Assembly: GCA_011050085.1 (NCBI GenBank)
Contig: DRGL01000053.1
Span: 18,786 to 82,785 of the forward strand
DNA length: 64,000 nucleotides
Source of the DNA: Pricia antarctica
GTDB taxonomy: Bacteria; Bacteroidota; Bacteroidia; Flavobacteriales; Flavobacteriaceae
Direction: 5' to 3'
The notes under the pieces: model-generated
Databases searched by the model: none
What the model was told of the DNA's origin: nothing
The model's input: only the letters and a program-made list of their open reading frames with translations
Shown here: in pieces, positions 28,074 through 37,499 of the stretch
How positions within the stretch are numbered: the first letter of the stretch is position 1
How the letters are laid out: each line of letters opens with the position of its first letter
Program-made: the position numbers and the translations under genes

Positions 28074-29414
28074 ATGAAATTACTGAATAAAGTTGAAATA
28101 TCAAAAAGATTGAGAAAATTAATTTCCAATCCGGTAATCATGAATGTTGCCATTGTTAGCATAGCTACAATGCTCATAAAAATAGTTGCCTTTTACAAAG
28201 AAACTTTAGTGGCGTCAACTTTTGGCCTGTCGTTGTTATTGGACACCTTTCTAATAGCGGTTCTCATACCCGCTTTTATTCAAAATGTCTTTATTGGTGC
28301 GCTACGAAATATTTTCATTCCTAATTACATTGCGGAGCTTGGTTCTACCAATCAGAAAGAAGAATTTCAATCACTAATTTTGCTCATGGTTACGGGCATC
28401 ATGTTCTTTTTCACAATTCTCACATATTTTGTTTCGGACTTACTTGTAGAAATCGTTTTTCCCAATAAAGATTTTGAGTACTATGAACTCGTAAGAAGCC
28501 AACTTCATATCGTTTTACCCAGCTTATTTTTTATGGGCTATTCATCAGTAATAGGTGGACTTTTAGAGATTGAGTCCAAATTTATGGTTTCAACTTTATC
28601 AGGCATATTTCCGGCAATTAGTACCATTATTGCTTTAATATATTTTAATGATTATTTAGGCGATCAAGTATTGGCAACCGGTTTTTTAATGGGTAATATA
28701 TTTGCTTTTATCTATTTCATTTTTATAGGTTATCGATATCGACTGATATCGTTAAAATGGCCTCGTTTAAATGAGAATTCTAGAACGATGCTCAAGCAAC
28801 TACCTCCTAAAGTTATATCAGGTTTTTTAACAGGCGTAAATCCCTTTGTAGATCAATTCTTTGCGGGTCAACTAGCTATTGGTTCTATTGCTGCACTTAA
28901 TTATGGCTTAAAGATACCTGCCTTTGTTTTAGGCATATTATTATCTTCAGTTGGAAGTGTACTTCTTCCCCATTTTTCAAAACTTGTCAATAAGAATATA
29001 GCGAGTGGCTTCAAATATTTATTCAAATCAATTAAAGTACTTTTTATTTCAACCTTCGGGTTGACCATTATATTAATGGTTTTTTCTGAGCCAATCATTT
29101 CATTATTGTTTGAGCGCAATAGTTTTACATCTGAAGATACGAAGGTCGTGTCAGCTATTCAAATGATTATTTTGGCCTATGTACCATTTTCACTTTGTGG
29201 AATAATCATCGTAAAGTTCTTAACAAGTATTAACAAGAACAGCTTTATGGCCTATATTTCAGTAATTAGTTTTGCTTTGAATATTTTTCTGAATTATATT
29301 CTTGTTAAAAATTTCGATTTATATGGTTTAGCACTAAGTACAACTTTCGTCCGTATCACCGTGAGCAGCATATACTTTATTTACACATATCGATTATTTA
29401 AGAAGTTATACTGA
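28074..29414 (+). CDS. wzx: MurJ/MviN-like flippase serving as Wzx
   Basis: A 446-aa polytopic protein with about 12-14 predicted membrane helices, of the MOP superfamily. The N-terminal region (FYKETLVASTFG) and PPKVISGFLTGVNPFVDQFFA near the middle match the MurJ-like branch used for polysaccharide units rather than the classical Wzx branch. Context (GT4 before, Wzy-like after, one-base overlap at 29414) supports export of undecaprenyl-linked repeat units. It could instead be a second MurJ for peptidoglycan, but its position inside the EPS operon argues against that. Confidence 0.85.
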   Translation: MKLLNKVEISKRLRKLISNPVIMNVAIVSIATMLIKIVAFYKETLVASTFGLSLLLDTFLIAVLIPAFIQNVFIGALRNIFIPNYIAELGSTNQKEEFQSLILLMVTGIMFFFTILTYFVSDLLVEIVFPNKDFEYYELVRSQLHIVLPSLFFMGYSSVIGGLLEIESKFMVSTLSGIFPAISTIIALIYFNDYLGDQVLATGFLMGNIFAFIYFIFIGYRYRLISLKWPRLNENSRTMLKQLPPKVISGFLTGVNPFVDQFFAGQLAIGSIAALNYGLKIPAFVLGILLSSVGSVLLPHFSKLVNKNIASGFKYLFKSIKVLFISTFGLTIILMVFSEPIISLLFERNSFTSEDTKVVSAIQMIILAYVPFSLCGIIIVKFLTSINKNSFMAYISVISFALNIFLNYILVKNFDLYGLALSTTFVRITVSSIYFIYTYRLFKKLY

Positions 29415-30556
29415 TGAAAAATATTTTAAAATATACCATACTGGGATTGTTCATCTTGAATTTACCTGAAATTGGATTAGCGATTTTAGGATCTACAGTT
29501 GGAGGCCTTTTGAGTTATTTTTCATTCATTCTACTGGGCGTATACTATGTCTTTTTTTTGAGGGGTAAACCTAATTTATGGCTATTATATATAGGCTTGG
29601 CTTATTTTATAATTTCTGGTTTTCAAATGTATAATGGTGTTGAAAAAGATTTTTTAATAGAAGTAGCAAAATATCTAATATTAGTTCTTTTCGGGAATAG
29701 TTTCTTTAAAGAAATTTCAAGAAAAGAAATGCTGTTGTTTTTATTAATTGGATCGATTACTGTTATTTTAAATGCCTTTGTATTCCCCGATAATTACGGT
29801 AGGTATAGTGGGTTTTATCTAAATCCAAACGCTGCTGGTTTTATAACAATTATTGGATATTGTCTAAGCTATTCAATGAAAAACAAAAGGCTAAAAACTT
29901 TTTACCAAGTTATTTTTACACTTGCTGGTATCCTTACTTTTTCTAGAACGTTCGTCCTTCTCTGGTTACTAACGAATCTTATCGCACTTAAAATCAACCT
30001 AAAAAATCTACGTGTTTTAGGGCTGGGAATTGTTCTTATAACTATAATTTTCACTTTTGGTGAAATTTTGAATTTGGGTGGTCAGCGCTATGAGATTTTT
30101 AAGGCTGTTCTAAACTCTGATGATTCTGCACCTGCGGCATCAGGTATTGAGAAAGATTCGAGAACCGAAACTTGGGCACTTTTTTACGATGAAATATTCT
30201 TGCACCCATTCTTTGGAGACGGATATGGTAAGTTTCAAGGTGGTGGTATTCATAGAATTGGGCCTCACAATACTTATATTCTGATTGCTGGAGAAGCAGG
30301 TATTTTTCCACTTCTACTTTTTATTATTTTCACTCTTTACTTATGTTATTCATCTTATAAAATATTTGACAAAGACCCTTCATGTTTCTTTATCAGTGTT
30401 GTTCTTATATTATATTTAAGCACTAGCCATACTTACTTTAATTCATTTATAAAATTATCAATTACTCTATTTTTGTATAATAGATTACTGGAGGTTCAGA
30501 ATAATCAATCCTATATTAAAGAAAAAAATAGCGATATATATAATAAACGTTTGTAA
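29414..30556 (+). CDS. wzy: Wzy-like O-antigen polymerase/ligase family protein
   Basis: A 380-aa polytopic membrane protein with about 10-11 helices. A large periplasmic loop (about residues 220-285) sits between SRTFVLLWLLTN and the distal helices and contains SRTETWALFYDE and GPHNTYILIAGEAG, which match the Wzy_C/O-antigen ligase domain. Such proteins polymerise lipid-linked repeat units or ligate chains at the periplasmic face. The start overlaps the flippase stop (TGATG), so the two are translationally coupled, the typical Wzx-Wzy arrangement. Polymerase is preferred over ligase because no other Wzy candidate is seen in the locus. Confidence 0.82.
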   Translation: MKNILKYTILGLFILNLPEIGLAILGSTVGGLLSYFSFILLGVYYVFFLRGKPNLWLLYIGLAYFIISGFQMYNGVEKDFLIEVAKYLILVLFGNSFFKEISRKEMLLFLLIGSITVILNAFVFPDNYGRYSGFYLNPNAAGFITIIGYCLSYSMKNKRLKTFYQVIFTLAGILTFSRTFVLLWLLTNLIALKINLKNLRVLGLGIVLITIIFTFGEILNLGGQRYEIFKAVLNSDDSAPAASGIEKDSRTETWALFYDEIFLHPFFGDGYGKFQGGGIHRIGPHNTYILIAGEAGIFPLLLFIIFTLYLCYSSYKIFDKDPSCFFISVVLILYLSTSHTYFNSFIKLSITLFLYNRLLEVQNNQSYIKEKNSDIYNKRL

Positions 30557-30605
30557 TCTGTGTTATTGGTGATTAATCTTTAAAGTCTAACTTAAGTGCA
30601 CGATA

Positions 30606-31568
30606 ATGAAAAAATTTTTTAAAAAAATTTATAGATCTTCCCCAATTATAAAGAATTTGTTTCTAACCGGATTAAAATTGCGAAAGTATTATCGCATACA
30701 CTGTTTGTCAGAGGAAGCGTTTACGAAAAAGAAATTTAAGGAGGGTTTAGGATATGATCTAGATTTAGAAAATCCGATTTCTCTAAATGAAAAAATCAAT
30801 TGGCTAATTCTTAACGACAGGACTCCTCTACATACCCTATGTGCGGATAAATTTAAGGTTCGTGAGCATATTTCTAAAAAAATTGGTTCACAATACTTAG
30901 TTCCATTGGTGTTCCATACCGAAAGCGCAAGTGATCTCTCAAATAAGAATATTCCCGATTATCCAGTAATTATCAAGACGAATCACAATAGTTTCGGATA
31001 TGAAATAATAAATAACAAATATGATATAAATTGGGATCCTATCCGTGAAAAATTCCAAAAACTTCTAAAAATTAATTATTACGATGCTAGCAAACAGTGG
31101 CAATATAAAAACATTAAACCGTTGATAATAGTTGAAAAATTACTAAAAGATTCAGATGGTAATATTCCAAAAGATTATAAATTACATTGTTTCAATGGAT
31201 TAGTTAGAATGGTTTCAGTTGATATCAATCGGAGCAAACCCACTCATAGTCGCAGTTGGTACAATAAAAATTGGAAAAAGGAGCCGTACTCTTGGTCAAA
31301 CAAAAGACGTACTGGTGGTTTTACCGACCCTCTACAGGAAGAATTAGAAAAGCCAGCCTCTTTCGATTTAATGATTAAACTTTCTGAAAAATTGGCTCAG
31401 GACTTCGACTACGTTCGTGTTGATTGGTACAATTTAGATGGTAAACTTTATTTCGGAGAGTTAACATTCCATCATTCAGGCGGTAGATGTCCGATTCTTC
31501 CAAAAGAATGGGATGTAAAATTAGGTGAAGAATTGGTATTGATAAAAAGTAAGCAATTAACTAACTAA
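30606..31568 (+). CDS. TupA-like ATP-grasp protein
   Basis: A 320-aa protein matching the TupA-like ATP-grasp family found in polysaccharide loci (TupA itself makes teichuronopeptide). Seen: ENPISLNEKINWLIL and ADKFKVREHI near the N-terminus, PVIIKTNHNSFG (ATP-binding lysine strand), IIVEKLL, KDYKLHCFNG, FDYVRVDWYN and the metal-binding end YFGELTFHHSGG. The family is thought to form amide bonds or modify sugars; the substrate is unknown. It follows the polymerase by 49 bases and could attach an amino acid to a uronic acid carboxylate of the polymer, which is an inference from the predicted sugars. Confidence 0.82.
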   Translation: MKKFFKKIYRSSPIIKNLFLTGLKLRKYYRIHCLSEEAFTKKKFKEGLGYDLDLENPISLNEKINWLILNDRTPLHTLCADKFKVREHISKKIGSQYLVPLVFHTESASDLSNKNIPDYPVIIKTNHNSFGYEIINNKYDINWDPIREKFQKLLKINYYDASKQWQYKNIKPLIIVEKLLKDSDGNIPKDYKLHCFNGLVRMVSVDINRSKPTHSRSWYNKNWKKEPYSWSNKRRTGGFTDPLQEELEKPASFDLMIKLSEKLAQDFDYVRVDWYNLDGKLYFGELTFHHSGGRCPILPKEWDVKLGEELVLIKSKQLTN

Positions 31569-31697
31569 CAGTGCAATAGGCATTGATAATCCATTTTGTT
31601 GCATACTGACATTTATGAAAGTTCAGACTATTGAAGTACCTATTACAAGGTATAAATATTTTTTCATAGTAATTATACTTTTTTATAATTTTCCATT

Positions 31698-32801
31698 TTG
31701 AAGACGAAAAAAATAAATATAATTTTTGTAATACCAACCTTGACTGCGGGCGGCGCTCAGCGAATAATGGCATTTCTTTCAAGAAACCTTAATCAGCAGA
31801 AATTTTCCACAACTCTTATAGTTCTTGGTTCTAATAAGGGGCTCGCCTTCGATATTAAAGATATGAGGGTTATCTTCTTAAATAAAACGAGAGTCCTTCT
31901 TGCTATCCCCGCGCTTATTCGGATTTTAATCCATGACAGACCGCAGATTATAATGGGTGCAATAACTCATCTCAATATTCTTTTAGGATTTATCTCACCA
32001 TTATTTCCTAAGACAATATTTGTGGGCAGGCAGACAAATATCAGTACTATAATGTCAAAACATTCAGGTGACAAACCCAAATTCTCTTTTGCTTCTGTTT
32101 TAAAAATAGGTTTCAGACAATTAGGTTATGTGGTGTGCCAGTCTAAGGATATGGCTATAGATTGCATAGCTTTTTTTAATATAAAGGAAGATAAAATTGA
32201 GGTAATAAGAAATCCTATAACTGATAATTTCGGATTTGAAGGACATAATAGAAACCCTATTTCAAATACCAAAAAATTTATAACTGTTGGAAGACTTGAC
32301 AAGATTAAGGGTTATGGAAGAATTTTAAAAGGACTTTCACAATATAATTCTGAATTTAACTATACCATAATTGGAGATGGTCCAGAAAAAGAATTTCTAG
32401 AAAACCTTGTTAAATCGCTGAAATTACAAGGAAAAGTAGAATTTATACCATTTACTAAAAAGGTCCCCAATTATTTAAGGAATAGCGATTTTTTTATCCA
32501 AGGATCTTATGCAGAGGGTTTTCCTAATGCTCTTCTAGAAAGCTGCGCAGTGGGTACTCCAGTAATTGCATGGAAGGCACCAGGAGGTACTAAAGAAATA
32601 ATAGAACATGAAGTAAATGGCTTGATTGCTGAAGATGATGAAGATTTCGTGAATATTCTGAATACCCTCAAGCACTTTGACCCCAAAAAAGTTTCTGATT
32701 CGGTCCACATAAAATTTTCGAAGGAAATTATTCTAAAAGATTACGAAACTTTTTTTAGCAATATTTTAAATAAGCGGAAAACTGTTGTAAAGTATGAGTG
32801 A
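31698..32801 (+). CDS. Glycosyltransferase family 4
   Basis: A 367-aa GT-B enzyme related to the one at 26959. Seen: IPTLTAGGAQRIMAF, VGRLDKIKGYGRIL, IGDGPEKEF and SYAEGFPNALLESCAVGTPVIAW with the EX7E pair. The start is TTG at 31698-31700, directly before KTKKINIIFVIPTL; no ATG is available upstream of the conserved strand. It is the last gene of the 26959-32801 run; 129 bases separate it from the ATP-grasp gene. Donor and acceptor are unknown. Confidence 0.88.
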   Translation: MKTKKINIIFVIPTLTAGGAQRIMAFLSRNLNQQKFSTTLIVLGSNKGLAFDIKDMRVIFLNKTRVLLAIPALIRILIHDRPQIIMGAITHLNILLGFISPLFPKTIFVGRQTNISTIMSKHSGDKPKFSFASVLKIGFRQLGYVVCQSKDMAIDCIAFFNIKEDKIEVIRNPITDNFGFEGHNRNPISNTKKFITVGRLDKIKGYGRILKGLSQYNSEFNYTIIGDGPEKEFLENLVKSLKLQGKVEFIPFTKKVPNYLRNSDFFIQGSYAEGFPNALLESCAVGTPVIAWKAPGGTKEIIEHEVNGLIAEDDEDFVNILNTLKHFDPKKVSDSVHIKFSKEIILKDYETFFSNILNKRKTVVKYE

Positions 32802-33196
32802 ATTGACTACCTCTAATTTTTCTATAATCAAAGAACACAATAATTATTTTTCGTAATATAAGGTATTGATGGAAAACACTCTGTAGAAAGAGAAATTACC
32901 GCTGGTATTGACAATTCAATAGGAATATTTTCGAATTGATTTTGATTAACGTTTAAACAGGACAATGTCAATATGTCATAATCAAATTCAAATTCTTGTT
33001 AATAGATATTTTGGAAAACATGAAGGTAGATAATAGATGCATCAAAGTAAAACCACTCAAACTTTAAATTTTGTAAGGTGCAGATTTGTAAAACCACTGA
33101 TTTAAAGTTTCAAATCAACCAAATTAGTAAGTCTTGTAAAATCAACTTCGTCAATTCCTGGAAATAAAATCGATATTTTTGAAAGCATTTGGTTGT
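32802..33196. other. Gene-free stretch between the GT operon and an IS remnant
   Basis: No intact gene. It contains an 11-bp direct repeat GTAAAACCACT (33048-33058, 33088-33098) interleaved with a 10-bp inverted repeat (33060-33069 with 33100-33109). On the minus strand, 33110-33196 reads as a short leucine-rich coding-like fragment (LFPGIDEVDFTRLTNLVDLK) ending in a stop, perhaps debris of a gene cut by the IS. Confidence 0.35.
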
Positions 33197-34508
33197 TTTA
33201 GCCCCTGTAAAACAAGAGTAATCTTTTAAATTTCGATTAGTAATCAAGCGGTCATTTTCTTCATTAGAATAAGGTGCTTGTCCGTGTTCCATTTCTCCAT
33301 CGGTGTGATACGACCAAGTAGTCCGTGGAGTCTGAAGTTGTTATAAAATTCTACATACCGTTTTAATATCTGCTCTATTTCGCCAAAACTGCGATAGTCG
33401 AACCTTGTAAAGACCTCTTTCTTCAGGATGCAATGATAGGCTTCTACATGTGCGTTTTCCTATGGTGTGGCCACATGGCAAAACTCCTATTGCACCCCTA
33501 TCAGCCCTAGATACTCACGTACCTTGATGGCTATGAACTGGCTACCGTTATCACTTCTGTCCACCACATTTAAGGGGTAGTCGTACTGATTGAACATTAA
33601 GGAAAGAAGCTCTATGACCTGGGCCTGTTTGATGTTGAAAGAAAAATCGTCTTTTAATATCCTACGGGTATGGGCATCGATTATAGATAACAAATAAGCG
33701 TTCTTGCCCAGGTTGGGCACCCAGACCATCTTGATGTCCATCTCAAAGCATTCCATCCGTCTGACCGTGACGACTTTCCTGAACTTTACGAACTTGCGCC
33801 CCGAACCACTCCTGTCTATTCTGTTCTTGAGCTTTAACAGGCCTTCTTCCTTCATGATCCTGTAGAGCTTTTTATGGTTGATGCTGTAACCGTCCCTTTT
33901 CAAATAGCTGGTCATGAGCCGGTACCCGCAGTCTATAGACTCATGGCTTAAAATCTTTTTTACCGTCTCTATAATTACTGATTGCCCCACAAGGCCATTG
34001 GCATTGTGAAAGGTAAGTACCGATGGCCTATTTCCCTTTCTGCCAAAACTAGGGGTTCGGTAATAACTACTCTGTATCATACCGGCCATCTTTATGATCT
34101 TGGTATTGCTGCATTTGTGCTTTGCATAGGTTCTGCCCACTAGATCTTTCTTGGATCGGACGACCCGAACTTTTTTTTAGAGGTTCCCGCTGCACCTCCA
34201 GCTCGATCTACCTATCGCTCAAAAGCTTGCGCAGCACACGGTTTTCTTCTTCCGCGGCCTTGAGCTCCTTGCTCTTGATATCATAGATGACCTTCAGCCC
34301 GGCCTCGCCCCTGTGCTCGAACTTCTTCCTCCAGCTATATAAGGTGCCGGTGCTGACACCGAACTTGCAACAGGTCTCCACTATACCGATCTGCTCACCG
34401 GATGCCAAAATCTCCAGCTTCTTTTCCAAGGCCCATTTCCTGTATTTCATATCTCAAATATATTAGATTTGAAATTTAAAATATCACTCTGAACTTTTAG
34501 GGGCTAAA
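33197..34508 (-). pseudogene. IS3-family element inactivated by three amber codons
   Basis: Inverted ends TTTAGCCCCTGTAAAA (33197) and, as reverse complement of the right end, TTTAGCCCCTAAAAG (34508). orfA starts at the ATG at 34450 (HTH: CCKFGVSTGTLYSWRKKFE). It is stopped by TAG at 34208-34210, after which the same frame continues to a second TAG past a slippery A-run (34170-34178). orfB in the -1 frame holds ECFEMDIKMVWV, SIIDAHTRRIL and VVDRSDNGSQF. It is interrupted by TAG at 33487-33489 and 33460-33462, but then continues intact to a natural TGA at 33244 (with ENAHVEAYHCILKKE). The three nonsense codons are its only obvious lesions, so the decay is recent. Confidence 0.85.
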
Positions 34509-34943
34509 CTATTGGTCATCTGACATATAATTAGTTTCGCCTAATTTACCAGATTTGTTAACCTCATTTACCAAATTACCATCCTTCAGGGCTTGGTTAT
34601 CTTTAAATCTTTTTTAACCGATATATTCAGCAATTCGGAATCTACCCCAAGAACACTGGCTTAACATAAGATTCGAATAATAAAAACTTTATTAGTAAAT
34701 ACGAGCAAAAGGGTAGATTTGAATTTTTCAAATCGACATAAATTTTAAATAGTATAGCTAAAACAATTTATAGCTACAATCGGGTTATAAGAAATATGGA
34801 GGAGAAAATTAATAAATAATCAGCAAATAAAAACCAAGATTCAAATTACAAAATCAATGAACAATAAAATTTAAAAAATTGCCTATTATAAAAAAAGTTG
34901 AAGCTGTTAAAGAAATATGAATCATCTAGACAACTGTGTTAGT
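34509..34943 (-). other. Intergenic with coding-like debris abutting the IS
   Basis: On the minus strand two overlapping frames look protein-like: 34586-34660 (ASVLGVDSELLNISVKKD) and about 34605 down to 34509 (KDNQALKDGNLVNEVNKSGK), the latter ending in a stop made at the IS boundary. They could be parts of one frameshifted gene truncated by the IS. I do not recognise it. The rest, up to the SGNH gene, is AT-rich and featureless. Confidence 0.3.
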
Positions 34944-35837
34944 TTATTTATTACAGTCAGTAACTGGATGGTTAAATCTAATTTTTTTTAAATATTCACT
35001 GTATCTCAACGCTCCTTTATAATTTAAATGTGCTAAGTCTGCATAGTCTTTTTCGGGAACTTTAAACCTTGTATGGTCTATTAAAATCGCATTAGGCATT
35101 TGCTCTTTGGCAAAACCACAATACTGGGCCAATTGCAATTCTTGATGTTTAACTTTCATTGGATGCATCGGTGTTGCCAATAATACTAATTGTACCATAT
35201 TTTCATCACAAAGTTGATATATTTTTCTCAGATATTTTGTCTGATACTGCGACAAACCTGCGCTTTCCGGAAGTGAACCCATTTCATTCCTGTCTTTAGC
35301 CACTTCAAGTTTATTTCTTGTCAAACGCTTATATCCCCCAAGACCTGATATGCCGAATTTTGACATTTTAAGATTGTGGAATATCGTTTGTGGTGTGTTT
35401 AAAATTGTGGCAATGGGATTGGCCTTGAGCATTGCCAAATAATCTTCCAAATCGAAAAGAAAGAAATGATTACGTATTTTAAACTTAATTCTCTCCTCAC
35501 CTGAAAACCATAAGTCCATGTCCTTGCCGATATCTCCATAAGCATACCCCAATATCAAAGTATCAACTTGTGAATTGTTTTTTAACAGATGTTTAGCCTT
35601 GACATAATCATAAAAATAACCCGAGCCGCTTTGAGCCAAATTGAAAATATTCGGTAGAAGAGAATCATCGATAGCGCATTCAGGATGAGAATTACCTAGC
35701 ACCAAAATGTTTATTTCCTGAGATATTTTGAAATTAACGGCGTATCGGGCATATAAACCTGTCGCCACAACCAATATCGCTATTGAAACTATTACCGTAG
35801 CAGCAAATTTAAAACTATATCTTATAAATTTCTCCAT
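34944..35837 (-). CDS. SGNH/GDSL-like partner protein of the MBOAT acyltransferase
   Basis: 297 aa from the ATG at 35835-35837; the longer open frame upstream overlaps the MBOAT gene and is unlikely. There is an N-terminal membrane anchor (about 8-30) and then a periplasmic domain with ILVLGNSHPE (about 45-54), a GxSH-type nucleophile block, and DLAHLNYKGALRY near the C-terminus carrying candidate Asp/His residues. Proteins of this shape follow MBOAT genes in many loci and finish acyl transfer to the polymer, as AlgJ/AlgX do in alginate. It starts two bases after the MBOAT stop, so the two are coupled. The acyl group is presumed to be acetate. Confidence 0.75.
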   Translation of the reverse strand: MEKFIRYSFKFAATVIVSIAILVVATGLYARYAVNFKISQEINILVLGNSHPECAIDDSLLPNIFNLAQSGSGYFYDYVKAKHLLKNNSQVDTLILGYAYGDIGKDMDLWFSGEERIKFKIRNHFFLFDLEDYLAMLKANPIATILNTPQTIFHNLKMSKFGISGLGGYKRLTRNKLEVAKDRNEMGSLPESAGLSQYQTKYLRKIYQLCDENMVQLVLLATPMHPMKVKHQELQLAQYCGFAKEQMPNAILIDHTRFKVPEKDYADLAHLNYKGALRYSEYLKKIRFNHPVTDCNK

Positions 35838-35839
35838 TT

Positions 35840-37282
35840 TTAAAATTGAAAATAAATAAATTCTTGTTGAGAACCGCCAAAGGCAAAAATTGCTATGATT
35901 ATAATTATGTAAGTCAACCACCTAAAAGGTCTGCCTGATAACTTTGAATTAACAGTAATTTCCAAACCGTGTTCATTTTCTCTTTGTAGCCACTCGACTA
36001 TAATAAATAAGACCATCAGTACCACGACCAATCTGGGAAAAACTTCAGGAACAGAAATAATGGCTCTCGAAAAAATATCCCTAATGTAACCAAATGCATG
36101 CTCAACATTTTCCGCCCTGAAAAAAATCCATGCCAAAACAGTTAAAGTAAAAGTGCTTCCCATTTGAAAGACCTCTTTTAAGTTAGGCAACAATTTTCCT
36201 TCTGCGACGTTTCCAAGATTTTCCCTATTTTTTCCGGATAGCAACAGAGGCAAAAAGTAAAGTGCATTCAAGCCTCCCCAAACAATAAAAGTCCAGTTGG
36301 CCCCATGCCAAAAGCCACTAACCAGAAAGATGATAAAAGTATTACGCAACTTCATCCCACTGCCACCCCTACTTCCCCCCAATGGGATATATAGATAATC
36401 GCGAAACCAAGTGGAAAGTGATATGTGCCAACGCCTCCAAAATTCTGCTATATCTCTTGAAAAATAAGGAAAAGCAAAGTTTTTCATCAAATCGAACCCG
36501 AACAATCTTGACGTACCAATAGCTATGTCAGAATATCCAGAAAAATCACAATAAATCTGAAATGTAAAAAATAATGCGCCCATAAATAGGGTACTACCTG
36601 AATAATCGTCAGAATTATTAAATACAATATTGGCATATTCAGCACAATTATCCGCAATGACAATTTTTTTGAATAGACCCCATAAAATCTGGCGCATACC
36701 ATCTACTGCTTTGGCATAATTAAAAGTTCTTTTCCTGTAGAATTGAGGCAAAAGATGGGTAGCCCTTTCTATCGGACCGGCTACCAGTTGAGGGAAGAAA
36801 CTAACGAATGCTGCGAAAGCGATGAAGTCTTTGGTGGGTTCGAGTTTTTGACGGTAGACATCTATGGTATAGCTTAAGGTTTGAAAAGTATAAAAACTTA
36901 TTCCTACAGGCAGTAGGATATTAAGGGAATTGGCATTTATTTCCATTCCGAAAAAAGAGAATGCAGAAACAAAATTGTCTAGAAAGAAATTATAATATTT
37001 AAAGAAACCTAAAAAACCTAAATTAACCACAATACTTATCCATAAATATGTTTTTCTCCTCTTCGGGCTATCCTCATTAAGCAATGCCCTGCCAATTGCA
37101 TAGTCAATCAGTGTACTAAAAAGTATCAAGGAAAGAAAACGCCAGTCCCACCAGCCATAAAAAAAATAACTGGCAACAACTATTAGGAAGTTTTGAGCCT
37201 TTATATTTTTTTGGACTACGAACCAATAAATCAAAAAAACTATAGGCAAAAAAATTGCAAAATCAAGTGAGTTGAAAAGCAT
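35840..37282 (-). CDS. MBOAT-family O-acyltransferase (AlgI/DltB-like)
   Basis: A 480-aa polytopic inner-membrane protein that passes acyl (usually acetyl) groups across the membrane for O-acylation of polysaccharide. Seen: YFFYGWWDWRFL near the N-terminus, FFPQLVAGPIERA, FWRRWHISLSTWFRDYLYIP and the catalytic His in SGFWHGANWTFIVWG. Full length for the AlgI branch. The ATG at 37280-37282 starts MLFNSLDFAIFLP, the usual family opening. A homologue of the same kind is at 50548, so the locus has two independent acylation modules. Confidence 0.92.
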   Translation of the reverse strand: MLFNSLDFAIFLPIVFLIYWFVVQKNIKAQNFLIVVASYFFYGWWDWRFLSLILFSTLIDYAIGRALLNEDSPKRRKTYLWISIVVNLGFLGFFKYYNFFLDNFVSAFSFFGMEINANSLNILLPVGISFYTFQTLSYTIDVYRQKLEPTKDFIAFAAFVSFFPQLVAGPIERATHLLPQFYRKRTFNYAKAVDGMRQILWGLFKKIVIADNCAEYANIVFNNSDDYSGSTLFMGALFFTFQIYCDFSGYSDIAIGTSRLFGFDLMKNFAFPYFSRDIAEFWRRWHISLSTWFRDYLYIPLGGSRGGSGMKLRNTFIIFLVSGFWHGANWTFIVWGGLNALYFLPLLLSGKNRENLGNVAEGKLLPNLKEVFQMGSTFTLTVLAWIFFRAENVEHAFGYIRDIFSRAIISVPEVFPRLVVVLMVLFIIVEWLQRENEHGLEITVNSKLSGRPFRWLTYIIIIIAIFAFGGSQQEFIYFQF

Positions 37283-37499
37283 AATTGTATGAGGCTGATT
37301 TTATTGTTTTAAAGGTCTATAGAGTTGCACAATTCCGTAAAGAATTACATTCTTTTGAAAAAACGAAAATGTTGAAGATTTCGTATAGATTTTTAATTTA
37401 TTACTTAAATTACTTCCAAAATTTCATCTTTAGGTCGATATTCGCCTTTGCAAATGGTTTATTTGGTAGTTTACCTATATTGTTAATCTTAATTTGGTG

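Noticed and set aside
33460..34210. Genetic-code change (TAG as Gln) suggested by three in-frame TAG codons
   Set aside because: TAG is used as a normal stop elsewhere in the window (for example before 28074), so simple C-to-T decay of one IS is more likely.
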